From contig NZ_PDBX01000001.1 in assembly GCF_002564105.1 (NCBI RefSeq), forward strand, positions 1,922,001 to 1,986,000: a stretch of DNA of 64,000 bases. The letters run 5' to 3'. The translations under genes and the position numbers were made by a program. This stretch comes from Collimonas sp. PA-H2. GTDB lineage: Bacteria; Pseudomonadota; Gammaproteobacteria; Burkholderiales; Burkholderiaceae_D. A model generated the notes under the pieces. It searched no databases and was not told where the DNA came from. It saw only the letters and a list, made by a program, of their open reading frames with translations. Shown piece after piece: positions 29,367-40,913 of the stretch (position 1 is its first letter; the number at the start of each line of letters is the position of its first letter).

Positions 29367-29999
29367 TTAGCCGACCAGCTCCAGGATTTCACTGGTGCTG
29401 CGGATTTCGGCAATGGCATCCGACATGCCGGTCAATACGGCGCGGTGCAGGTCCTTGTGATTGACCGTGCCGCCGTCCCAGGCGTCGATATCGCGGGTAG
29501 CGCTGGCATCGCTGCTGATGATGACCTGATAGCCGTTGGCAACGCCGTCGAAGGCAGTCGCAGCGACGCAGTTATTGGTCATCAGGCCGCTCACGATCAG
29601 CGTCTTGACGCCACGCGCCTGCAACTGCTGATGCAGATCGGTGCTGGCAAACGAGCTGGCGTAGGTCTTGCGGATGGTCGCGTGGTGGGCGGCGCGGCGC
29701 ACCTCGGGATGGAATTCCGCCATCTCCGTGTTTTGCGTGAACAGGGGCCGCGACGGCGAACTCCATTGCTGGATATGGAACACCGGCATGCCATGCTTGT
29801 CGGCCAGTGCGATCAGACGGTTGGCATTACGCACCACGGCCAGGCCGTCAGGAATCGGCAGCTTGCCTGTGAAGTATTCGTTCTGGATATCGATCACCAC
29901 CAGCGCCGTCGTGGTTGGCTCAAGACTTGTGCTGGCGCTGGCGCCGGCAATGCTGCGGATGGTTGGGTTACGGCTCAGGTTGTTGGTCGAGGCATTCAT
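29367..29999 (-). CDS. isochorismatase-like cysteine hydrolase
   Basis: 210 aa of the isochorismatase-like family. The triad appears as Asp in VVIDIQNEYF, Lys in IRKTYASSF and Cys in LMTNNCVAATA, with the usual cis-peptide segment before the Cys. Family members hydrolyse amides (nicotinamidase, ureidoacrylate hydrolase and others), and the substrate cannot be chosen here. The ATG at 29999, preceded by AGGAGCTCAC, was preferred to an upstream extension. Confidence 0.86.
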   Translation of the reverse strand: MNASTNNLSRNPTIRSIAGASASTSLEPTTTALVVIDIQNEYFTGKLPIPDGLAVVRNANRLIALADKHGMPVFHIQQWSSPSRPLFTQNTEMAEFHPEVRRAAHHATIRKTYASSFASTDLHQQLQARGVKTLIVSGLMTNNCVAATAFDGVANGYQVIISSDASATRDIDAWDGGTVNHKDLHRAVLTGMSDAIAEIRSTSEILELVG

Positions 30000-30156
30000 G
30001 TGAGCTCCTGGTGGGTGGTGAGTTGGAGTACACAGCTTAAGGCCACGAACAACGATAGGACAGCAGGCAGGCGACACATGATTTGTGCTGTTTCAGCACA
30101 AATCAACGCCAAACACATTGCCAATATGGCATTAAATGCTTAGGGCTTTTCCGCCT

Positions 30157-30636
30157 TCAATCACCCAGCGGCAATGGACTGGACGGTTTGATCTCTTCAA
30201 GGCACACCATGGAACGCACCCCCGCCACCCCCGGCACCTGCATCAGCCTGTCCGTCAGGAATGCCGAGAGCGATTTCAGATCGCTGGCCGCCACCTTCAG
30301 CAGATAGTCGAAATCGCCGGAAATCGTGTAGCACTCCAGGATTTCCGGAAACAGCCGGATCGCCTTTTCCAGCTTGCGCACCTGCTTGAACTGCTCGCGC
30401 GCGATGTTCAGGTTGACGAAAGCCACCACGCCAAGGCCGATCGCCGCCGGCTCCACCTGCGCCGCATAGCCGCGGATGATGCCATCCTTCTCCAGCCGCT
30501 GGACCCGCCGGTAGCACTGCGGCGGCGACAGGTTCACCTGCTCGGACAGTTCCACATTGGAGGCGCGGCCGTTGGCTTGCAGGGTGCGCAGCAGGATGCG
30601 GTCATAGCGATCCAGTTTTTCCGTCTTATTTTCCAT
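30157..30636 (-). CDS. Lrp/AsnC family transcriptional regulator
   Basis: 159 aa: an N-terminal HTH (about 8-55; LRTLQANGRASNVELSEQVNLSP) and a C-terminal RAM/ACT-like ligand domain (about 70-150) ending GVAGVRSMVCLEEIKP. The ATG at 30636 has GGAG 7 nt upstream; an ATG four codons earlier is also in frame. It is divergent from the ornithine aminotransferase and ArgZ-like genes, so it is probably their amino-acid-responsive regulator, by analogy with other arginine-responsive Lrp-type proteins. Confidence 0.9.
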   Translation of the reverse strand: MENKTEKLDRYDRILLRTLQANGRASNVELSEQVNLSPPQCYRRVQRLEKDGIIRGYAAQVEPAAIGLGVVAFVNLNIAREQFKQVRKLEKAIRLFPEILECYTISGDFDYLLKVAASDLKSLSAFLTDRLMQVPGVAGVRSMVCLEEIKPSSPLPLGD

Positions 30637-30883
30637 GCTTGTCTCCATATATGCACGATTCGTGCGTATTACATCAAATTCATGGGTCATTATGCACAAA
30701 TATTTCCATCGCTTGTGATTATCATGTAGCCAGATGCAGCACACCGCATTAAGCCTATAAACACAGCATTTTGCAGCTACCTCTAAGCGCCTCAGCCAGC
30801 GTCCGCCAGCGGACAAAAAGTCAGCAGCCTGTCTGCTCCTGACCACGCTAGGTTCTTAGAAGTGGCCTCACCAGGAGCCGACC
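30637..30883. promoter_or_regulatory. divergent control region, Lrp regulator / rocD
   Basis: A 247-bp gap. A perfect 13-bp palindrome GCACGATTCGTGC (30653-30665) begins 16 bp upstream of the regulator ATG. A TATGCAC half-site occurs there and again near 30690. These are candidate Lrp-type operators. Confidence 0.5.
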
Positions 30884-32122
30884 ATGAAGAACCATGCAAT
30901 AACTCTCGAAGACCGATACTGCGCGCACAACTATGAACCGCTGCCGGTAGTGCTCAGCAGCGGCAAGGGCATCTGGCTGTGGGATCAGGACGGCAAGCGT
31001 TACATGGACATGATGTCGGCCTATTCCGCCGTCAGTTTCGGCCACAGCCACCCGACCCTGGTCGGCGCGCTGACCAAGCAGGCGGCGCAGCTGGCGATCG
31101 TCTCGCGCGCTTTCTACAGCGACCAGCTCGGACCTTTCCTGCAATTGCTGTGCGAAATGACCGGCATGCCCAAGGCCTTGCCGATGAACAGCGGCGCCGA
31201 AGCCGTCGAAACTGCGATCAAGGCGGCCCGTAAATGGGGTCACAAGGTCAAAGGCATTGCCGAAAACAGTGCTGAAATCATCGTTTGCCATGGCAATTTT
31301 TCCGGCCGCACCACGACCATCGTCGGCTTCTCGTCGGAAGCGCAATACCGCGACGGCTTCGGGCCGTTTTCCGGCGGCTTCTCCAGCGTGCCGTTCGGCG
31401 ACGCTGCCGCCATGGAAGCCGCGATTACGCCACGCACCGCAGCCTTCCTGCTGGAGCCGATCCAGGGCGAAGCCGGCATCATCGTGCCGCCCGACGGCTA
31501 TCTGGCGAAATGCCGCGAAATCTGCGACCGCCACAACGTGCTGCTGATCTGTGACGAAGTCCAGACCGGCCTCGGCCGCACCGGCCGCCTGCTCGCCAGC
31601 GACCATGACGGCGTCAAGCCGGACGGCCTGATCCTGGGCAAGGCGCTTGGCGGCGGCTTGCTGCCGGTGTCGGCCTTCCTGGCCCGGGAAGACCTGATGG
31701 CAGTATTTACGCCCGGCGACCACGGCAGCACCTTCGGCGGCAACCCGCTGTCGGCAGCGGTGGGCCACGCCGCGCTGCGCCTGCTGCGCGAAGAAAAGCT
31801 GGCGGAAAATGCCCAACGCATGGGCGAACGCCTGTTGAGCGGCCTGCGCGCAATCCAGCATCCGGCGATCCGCCAGATCCGCGGCAAAGGCTTGCTGATT
31901 GGCATGGATCTCGATCCGAGCTTCATCTCCGCCCGCGAATTCTGCGAGCGCCTGATGCAGCAAGGCATCCTGTCGAAAGACACGCACGACACCGTGGTGC
32001 GCTTCGCACCGCCGCTGATCATTACGGCCAACGACATCGACGCCGCGCTGGAAGCGATCCGCTACACATTTACCACCCTTGATACACCTGCAACTCACCT
32101 GACCGAAAGGAGCTACGCATGA
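30884..32122 (+). CDS. rocD: ornithine aminotransferase
   Basis: A PLP-dependent class III aminotransferase of 412 aa that converts ornithine and 2-oxoglutarate to glutamate semialdehyde and glutamate. Asp224 (ICDEVQTGLGRTG) and Lys253 (LGKALGGG) are the cofactor residues. The N-terminal CAHNYEPLPVVL segment and FYSDQLG are typical of OAT rather than acetylornithine aminotransferase. Its stop overlaps the next start (ATGA), linking it to the arginine-hydrolysing enzyme. Confidence 0.92.
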   Translation: MKNHAITLEDRYCAHNYEPLPVVLSSGKGIWLWDQDGKRYMDMMSAYSAVSFGHSHPTLVGALTKQAAQLAIVSRAFYSDQLGPFLQLLCEMTGMPKALPMNSGAEAVETAIKAARKWGHKVKGIAENSAEIIVCHGNFSGRTTTIVGFSSEAQYRDGFGPFSGGFSSVPFGDAAAMEAAITPRTAAFLLEPIQGEAGIIVPPDGYLAKCREICDRHNVLLICDEVQTGLGRTGRLLASDHDGVKPDGLILGKALGGGLLPVSAFLAREDLMAVFTPGDHGSTFGGNPLSAAVGHAALRLLREEKLAENAQRMGERLLSGLRAIQHPAIRQIRGKGLLIGMDLDPSFISAREFCERLMQQGILSKDTHDTVVRFAPPLIITANDIDAALEAIRYTFTTLDTPATHLTERSYA

Positions 32123-32997
32123 CCAACCACCTGCTGGACCATACCGCGGAAGACACATTCTTGATGTGCGCTCCGGATCATTTTGAAGTGTCTTATGTCA
32201 TTAATCCGTGGATGGCTGGCAATATTGCGCATGGCAACCGTAGCGTCGCCATGGAACAGTGGACGGCATTGGTGGAAGCCATCGGCCAGGTCGCCAAGAT
32301 CAAGATGATGCCGGCCATGCCGGGCGTGCCTGACCTGGTGTTCACCGCCAACGCCGGTGTCGTGCTGGGCAATAAAGTGGTGTTGTCGCGTTTCCGCCAC
32401 GTTGAACGGCAGGCCGAAGAAGTCTATTTCGACGCCGCCTTCACCGCGCACGGCTTTGAAGTACTGACCCTGCCGCCGGAACTGCCTTTCGAAGGCGCCG
32501 GCGATGCGCTGATGGACCGCAGCGAAAACCTGCTGTGGTTCGGCCATGGCCACCGTTCGGATATCGCCTGCGCCACCCGCCTGTCGGAATTGCTGGATAT
32601 CGAAGTGCAGCCGCTGAAACTGGTCGACGCCCGTTTCTACCATCTGGATACCTGCTTCTGCCCTCTGGCCGGCGGCTATGTGATGTATTTCCCGGAAGCA
32701 TTCGACGCAGCTTCGCAAGCGGAAATCACTGCGCGCGTTCCTGCCGATAAGCGCATCGTGGTCAGCAGCGAAGATGCCTTGCACTTTGCTTGCAATACTG
32801 TCAATTCGGGTCGCCACATCTTCCTGAACCAGGCCTCCGACGCCCTGGTTGCACAGCTGCAGGCGCACGGCTTTGTTGTGCATCAGACAGCATTGACTGA
32901 ATTCTTGAAGGCAGGCGGTGCGGCAAAATGCCTGACCCTGAAACTCAATGAACCACATCAAGGCGCCACGCAGGTCGCCCGTCAGGAAGCTGCATAA
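32119..32997 (+). CDS. amidinotransferase-fold hydrolase, candidate arginine dihydrolase (ArgZ-like)
   Basis: 292 aa of the GMSD superfamily with a penta-barrel fold. It would commonly be annotated as dimethylarginine dimethylaminohydrolase. The sequence instead looks like the catalytic domain of cyanobacterial arginine dihydrolase: VSYVINPWM near 25-32, FTANAG with Asn78, FYHLDTCFCP with His175, and AAKC with Cys271. As I recall them, the ArgZ catalytic residues Asn71, His168 and Cys264 map here with one constant offset of 7. That enzyme turns arginine into ornithine, CO2 and ammonia, which would feed the coupled ornithine aminotransferase. The C-terminal ornithine-cyclodeaminase-like domain of ArgZ is absent. 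Confidence 0.72.
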   Translation: MTNHLLDHTAEDTFLMCAPDHFEVSYVINPWMAGNIAHGNRSVAMEQWTALVEAIGQVAKIKMMPAMPGVPDLVFTANAGVVLGNKVVLSRFRHVERQAEEVYFDAAFTAHGFEVLTLPPELPFEGAGDALMDRSENLLWFGHGHRSDIACATRLSELLDIEVQPLKLVDARFYHLDTCFCPLAGGYVMYFPEAFDAASQAEITARVPADKRIVVSSEDALHFACNTVNSGRHIFLNQASDALVAQLQAHGFVVHQTALTEFLKAGGAAKCLTLKLNEPHQGATQVARQEAA

Positions 32998-33044
32998 TCG
33001 GTCTTTGGACGCTTATTGAAAATGCGCAAGCCATTGATTTAACG

Positions 33045-33050
33045 TATAAT
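33045..33050 (+). promoter_or_regulatory. TATAAT hexamer upstream of metH
   Basis: A perfect -10 consensus at 33045-33050, but no good -35 at 16-18 bp; the TTGAAA at 33016 is 23 bp away. Transcription from here would pass through the hairpin at 33074-33103 before metH. Confidence 0.3.
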
Positions 33051-33073
33051 TTCTGGCATTGCCATTGCAAACA

Positions 33074-33103
33074 AACCCGGCGCTTTCGGCGACCGGGTTT
33101 TTT
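33074..33103 (+). terminator. terminator between the ArgZ-like gene and metH
   Basis: The arms AACCCGG (33074-33080) and CCGGGTT (33093-33099) are followed by a run of T to 33103. It ends transcription from the rocD operon. As it lies only 26 bp before the metH ATG, it may alternatively act as an attenuator in the metH leader. Confidence 0.8.
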
Positions 33104-33129
33104 GCGTCCTTACTGATTAGAGTACGCTA

Positions 33130-36891
<3,762 letters not shown>

Positions 36892-36906
36892 GAGTAAAAA
36901 TACAAA

Positions 36907-36935
36907 AAGGAGCGTCGCACGACGCTCCTTTTTTT
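36907..36935 (+). terminator. intrinsic terminator of metH
   Basis: A 10-bp perfect stem AAGGAGCGTC (36907-36916) / GACGCTCCTT (36921-36930), with loop GCAC and seven T in a row. It starts 16 bp after the metH stop. Confidence 0.93.
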
Positions 36936-36961
36936 ATCTGCTAAGCTGAAATTGTATTGCA

Positions 36962-37927
36962 ATGGAAGAACTCAACGCGTTGGACAAGGTCCAACGGTTG
37001 AATGTTCTAATTGCAGATGAGGAGCTCGGCATGCGTCAAAGCCTGGTGTTGAAGCAGCAATTGCAGGAATCCATCAAATCTGAAATCGCCCAGCGCACGC
37101 AACAGCATCGCGCGAAAATGGCCATCCTGCGCAACCGCGACGTCCATCTCAGGGCCAATGGCGGCGCCGTGCCGCCCAAGCCGCTGCTATTGCTGGCCCA
37201 TGGCGATTCGTGGTTCGACTACCCCCTCAACGGCAATGCGCTGGCATTGCACAGCACCGACATCATCGCTCAGCTGGAGAACATGGGTGCGGTCCATCCG
37301 GTGATCATGAATCTTTCACACTACGGCGATTCCAGCTCGGATGAAATGGCCTTGCCCAAACAGCAGCGCCTGATCGCCTGCCTGCAGGACGCCACCAACT
37401 GGGTCAACGGCAAGCCCGACGCCATCCTGTTTTCCGGCGGCGGCAACGATATTGCCGGCGACAAATTCTGCATTTTCCTGGATGACCCCAGCGCCGGCGG
37501 CAGCGGCCTTGACCGACAGCGTTTCCCCAGGCTGCTGGCCATGATCGAAGCCTCTTATCTCGATCTGTTTGCATTGCGCGACAAGTACGCGCCGGGCGTA
37601 CCCATTTTCGGCCATTGCTATGACTTCGCCATCCCCAACGGCAGCCATCCGGCGTGCGCCGGTCCATGGCTGCTGCCATCGCTGACCTTCGGCGGCTGGA
37701 CTGCCGATCAGGGCAGCGCGATTGTACAGCAGGCTCTGATCGCCTTCGCCGCCACCTTGCGCGCACTGGCGGCCGTACCCGCCAACAATTTCATCCTGAT
37801 CGAGACCCAGGGCACGCTGGCCAGCACTGACTGGGCCAACGAACTGCACCCCTATCCGGCCGGCTTCAAGAAACTCGCCACGCGCTTTGTCGGCGCACTG
37901 GGGCAACGTTTTTCCGGACATATTTAA
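36962..37927 (+). CDS. SGNH/GDSL-like hydrolase with N-terminal coiled coil
   Basis: 321 aa. SGNH blocks are visible: GDSWFDYP with nucleophile Ser83, an SHYGDSS Gly block near 119-125, GGGNDIAG with Asn162, and NELHP with His296. Family enzymes are esterases or lipases of broad range. Residues 1-60 are helical and charged (KQQLQESIKSEIAQRTQQHR). No signal peptide is present, so it is probably cytosolic. A second start at 37031 has a better GAGGAG box and would give 298 aa. It is followed 90 bp later by a papain-like gene. Function unknown. Confidence 0.75.
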   Translation: MEELNALDKVQRLNVLIADEELGMRQSLVLKQQLQESIKSEIAQRTQQHRAKMAILRNRDVHLRANGGAVPPKPLLLLAHGDSWFDYPLNGNALALHSTDIIAQLENMGAVHPVIMNLSHYGDSSSDEMALPKQQRLIACLQDATNWVNGKPDAILFSGGGNDIAGDKFCIFLDDPSAGGSGLDRQRFPRLLAMIEASYLDLFALRDKYAPGVPIFGHCYDFAIPNGSHPACAGPWLLPSLTFGGWTADQGSAIVQQALIAFAATLRALAAVPANNFILIETQGTLASTDWANELHPYPAGFKKLATRFVGALGQRFSGHI

Positions 37928-38017
37928 GCAGCCTGGCGGACTGCAGCAAATCCGCCAATCATCCCAACCGTCGGCTAGCGCAGGCAAGCCCGATCTTATC
38001 CTTGAGGAATCCGCTCC

Positions 38018-38758
38018 ATGTCTTCACTCCGCTTTGGTAAACACCCGCCGAAACATGACTACCGCACGCTGCGCCTGAAGAACTACCTGGGCGCCGAACT
38101 GGCGCCGCCGCCGGCTTCCTATGACGTACTGGCGCGTGTCTATCAGAAATTGAGTGCAAGCGACCCGACGCAATTGTTTCCCATGGACGGCAACGATACG
38201 CTGGGCGACTGCACCATCGCCGCCCTTGCCCATGCAATCACGACCTACAATGGCCTGGTCGGCACGCAGAAAATCCCCGCCAAACAAGCGATAGTGAAGC
38301 TGTACATGCACCTGACCGGCGGCGTCGACTCCGGACTGAGCGAGCTCGAGGTGCTGAATTACTGGCGCAAGACTGCTTTTTCCGGCGAAAAGATCTACGC
38401 CTACACCAGTATCGACGTCAAGAACCGCACCCACATCCAGCAGGCGATTCAATTATTCGGCGGTGTCTATCTGGGTTTCCAGGTGCAGGAAAACTGCCTG
38501 CAGGAATTCGAGGCGCGCCAGCCGTGGGTACCGGGCAAGCTGACCAACGATGGCCACGCAGTGTATGCGGTGGCGTATGACGCTGCCGGCGTCACGGTCC
38601 TGACCTGGGGCAATGTGCAGAAGGCAACCTGGGAGTGGTGGGATGCCTGCGTCGACGAGGCCTACGCCATCCTGCCGGCCGAAGCCAGCATTGCCGATTT
38701 TACGCCCGGCTTTGATTTTGCGCAGTTGCAAGCTGATCTGGCGAATGTAGCAAACTAG
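38018..38758 (+). CDS. papain-like fold protein, putative cysteine peptidase
   Basis: 246 aa. A Cys-His-Asn arrangement typical of papain-like enzymes is visible: DGNDTLGDCT with Cys65, NDGHAVYAVAYD with His180, and LTWGN with Asn199. The N-terminal RFGKHPPKHDYRTLRLKNYL resembles proteins annotated as hypothetical in many proteobacteria and phages. No signal peptide. The start at 38018 has GAGGA 8 nt upstream. It probably forms a unit with the preceding SGNH hydrolase. Catalytic activity has not been shown for the family to my knowledge. Confidence 0.7.
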   Translation: MSSLRFGKHPPKHDYRTLRLKNYLGAELAPPPASYDVLARVYQKLSASDPTQLFPMDGNDTLGDCTIAALAHAITTYNGLVGTQKIPAKQAIVKLYMHLTGGVDSGLSELEVLNYWRKTAFSGEKIYAYTSIDVKNRTHIQQAIQLFGGVYLGFQVQENCLQEFEARQPWVPGKLTNDGHAVYAVAYDAAGVTVLTWGNVQKATWEWWDACVDEAYAILPAEASIADFTPGFDFAQLQADLANVAN

Positions 38759-38823
38759 TCGGCCCGTCTTGGTCAAGGCGGGTCGGGTTACCCGCCCTGC
38801 CGTGCCTGAACAACGTCACTGAT

Positions 38824-38851
38824 GTAAAAAAGCCCCGTCGGCGACGGGGCT
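38824..38851 (-). terminator. intrinsic terminator for the minus-strand permease transcript
   Basis: A 9-bp stem AGCCCCGTC (38831-38839) / GACGGGGCT (38843-38851) with a 3-nt loop. On the minus strand it is followed by TTTTTTAC. It lies about 210 bp beyond the permease stop and just after the small lipoprotein frame. Confidence 0.85.
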
Positions 38852-38891
38852 TGCTAACTGCGAAACCTGTGAACGCGGCCTGCATTACCGA

Positions 38892-39017
38892 TCAGTTATG
38901 AGCCCTGACTTGCGGGCACTGCTCGCCCTTGGTGAAGCATGGCGTGATCCAGGCGCATCCTTGCAGCAGGCAAAACATGATGCCCACAGCGCTTGCCTTG
39001 CTTATTGCTGACATCAT
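38892..39017 (-). CDS. candidate small lipoprotein
   Basis: A 41-aa open frame starting at ATG 39017 (MMSAISKASAVGIMFCLLQGC...). It has a short hydrophobic segment, a lipobox-like LLQGC (Cys21), and two further cysteines in the short mature part. It lies between the permease stop and the terminator on the same strand, so it would be transcribed. The ribosome-binding site (GGA about 7 nt upstream) is weak. Short length leaves real doubt. Confidence 0.42.
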   Translation of the reverse strand: MMSAISKASAVGIMFCLLQGCAWITPCFTKGEQCPQVRAHN

Positions 39018-39061
39018 CCGGATTCCGATCTCATCGAATATTTTTCCTCAATTGAGGCTGT

Positions 39062-40363
39062 TTAGTCGCCACCCAGATGGATGAACTTGTACAGGAAAAT
39101 CGCCGCGATGATCCAGACCATGACAGGCACCTGCTTGGCGCGGCCGGTAAACAGTTTCAGCGCTGCATAGGCGATGAAACCGAAGGCGATGCCGTTGGCG
39201 ATGGAATAGGTGAACGGGATCATCAGCACGGTGATCACGGCCGGCACGCTTTCGGTGGAATCTTCCCAGTTCAGGTGCACCAGTTCGCGCAGCATCAGTC
39301 CAGCCACGTAGAACAAGGCCGGCGCGGTTGCGTATGGCGGCACGGCGCCAGCCAGCGGCGAAATGAACAAGGCCGCCAGGAACAAAACGCCGACCGCCAG
39401 CGAAGTCAGGCCGGTACGGCCGCCTGCCTGTACCCCCGCGGCGCTTTCGACATAGGCGGTGGTGCTGGAGGTGCCGAGGAAAGTGCCGGCCACGATCGCA
39501 GTGCTGTCCGCCAGCAAGGCCTTGTTAAGGCGCGCCATCTTGCCGTTGACCAGCAAGCCGGCGCGGTTGGCCACGCCCATCATGGTGCCGGTGGCGTCGA
39601 ACATCTCCACCAGGAAGAACACCAGCACGATATTCAGGATGCCCATCGACAAGGCGCCCATGATGTCGAGCTTGAACAAGGTCGGCTCTATCGATGGCGG
39701 CATGGACACTACGCCGTTGAAGGTATTGCCCCCCACCACGAAGCTCAGCACGGTGACGGTCAGGATGCCGATCAGGATCGCACCCTTGACCTTGAGATGG
39801 TCCAGCACCACGATCAGCAGGAAACCGAGGATGGACAGGATCACTGGAATCTGGTGCAGATCGCCGATCTGCACGAAGGTGGCCGGATTGGCGACCACCA
39901 GGCCGGAACTCTTGAGTGCGATAAAGCCGAGGAACATGCCGATACCGGCGGTGATGGCAATCCGGATGGTGGGCGGAATGCCGTTGACGATCAAGCCGCG
40001 GATGCCGACCAGGCTGACGATGATGAACAAGCAGCCGGAAATGAAGACCGCCCCCAGCGCCACTTCCCAGGATACGCCCATGCCTTTCACCACCGCGTAG
40101 GCAAAGTAGGCATTGAGACCCATGCCGGGCGCCAGCGCGATCGGATAGTTGGCATACAGCGCCATGATCAGGGTGCCGATCGCGGCCGCCACGCAGGTGG
40201 CGACAAACACAGAGCCCTTAGGCATGCCGGCGTCGCCCAGGATCGCCGGATTGACGAAGATGATGTAAGCCATCGTCAGGAAAGTGGTCAGGCCGGCGAT
40301 CAGTTCGGTGCGGACGTCGGTGCCGTTTTCTTTCAGCTTGAAGAAATTCTCGAGAAACTGCAT
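39062..40363 (-). CDS. NCS2 family purine permease (AzgA/PbuG-like)
   Basis: An inner-membrane transporter of 433 aa with 12-14 hydrophobic segments. It belongs to the adenine/guanine/hypoxanthine branch of NCS2: the N-terminal ENGTDVRTELIAGLTTFLTMAYI and the GTSSTTAYVESAAGV segment near 290-305 are diagnostic. AAGGAG lies 9 nt before the ATG. It is divergent from xdhABC-guaD and presumably supplies purine bases to them. Confidence 0.93.
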   Translation of the reverse strand: MQFLENFFKLKENGTDVRTELIAGLTTFLTMAYIIFVNPAILGDAGMPKGSVFVATCVAAAIGTLIMALYANYPIALAPGMGLNAYFAYAVVKGMGVSWEVALGAVFISGCLFIIVSLVGIRGLIVNGIPPTIRIAITAGIGMFLGFIALKSSGLVVANPATFVQIGDLHQIPVILSILGFLLIVVLDHLKVKGAILIGILTVTVLSFVVGGNTFNGVVSMPPSIEPTLFKLDIMGALSMGILNIVLVFFLVEMFDATGTMMGVANRAGLLVNGKMARLNKALLADSTAIVAGTFLGTSSTTAYVESAAGVQAGGRTGLTSLAVGVLFLAALFISPLAGAVPPYATAPALFYVAGLMLRELVHLNWEDSTESVPAVITVLMIPFTYSIANGIAFGFIAYAALKLFTGRAKQVPVMVWIIAAIFLYKFIHLGGD

Positions 40364-40913
40364 TCTGGGGTCTCCTTGATTATTGAACAGAGACGGCAGC
40401 GGCGGACTGTGTCTGTATATATAGTTGGTTTCCGTGCTGCCATTCTGCTCGGCTGCGGGCAGAATTCCGGCAAACTGGTGGGGTACTGAATGGGGTCACA
40501 AATATGCTCCAGGGTAAATATCAATTATTCCAGCGTGATGATAACCGCTCTCAGCGCCCGTTAGAACCCTGCCGCAACGCTAAATAAATCTCTCCCGAGC
40601 CAGATTGCATGCCGCTTTCAGGAATGACAGCCATGCTGCAACCCGCATACATTATTAAATAAACCACAAAATCGGGGCGCTACCCCGCAAACGCCCCCTT
40701 TATTTGCCAATTGGAATTAGATATGCGATCTCTATTCCATTCTGCAGATAATTGATATGAGCCCTTTCGTTATATGACGTTACGGCGCAAATGCTAATCT
40801 AAGCTCATAATTAATAGGCCGTTGCAAAGTCAGCCTAGCCCTACGTAGTCCCTGCACCGCAGCCAGGCAATACGATCAGATAGGCAGCGTTTTGCAACAG
40901 TCGCCAAACCAGA
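40364..40913. promoter_or_regulatory. 550-bp divergent control region, permease / xdhA
   Basis: No gene seen. It is AT-rich compared with the flanks and should hold both promoters. A hairpin GGGGCG (40674-40679) / CGCCCC (40692-40697), followed by CTTTATT, could be a weak terminator on the plus strand. An imperfect inverted repeat GGAAT...ATTCC spans about 40722-40750. I could not fit a purine-class riboswitch consensus on either strand. Confidence 0.45.

Noticed and set aside
30848..32158. 436-codon minus-strand frame over rocD
   Set aside because: Antisense of a clear PLP aminotransferase; no motif of its own.
32119..32997. Straight annotation as dimethylarginine dimethylaminohydrolase
   Set aside because: Segment and catalytic-residue pattern fits the arginine dihydrolase group better; kept as an alternative only.
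33045..33103. Small RNA gene between the ArgZ-like gene and metH
   Set aside because: A -10 and a terminator are present, but no -35 at acceptable spacing; kept only as a leader hypothesis.
39077..40489. 470-codon plus-strand frame over the purine permease
   Set aside because: Extremely rich in Asp, His, Gln and Arg, fully antisense to a clear membrane transporter.
40364..40913. Purine or xanthine riboswitch upstream of the permease or xdhA
   Set aside because: The gap is long enough and the context fits, but I could not fit the conserved core of the purine riboswitch or a recognisable NMT1-type motif on either strand.
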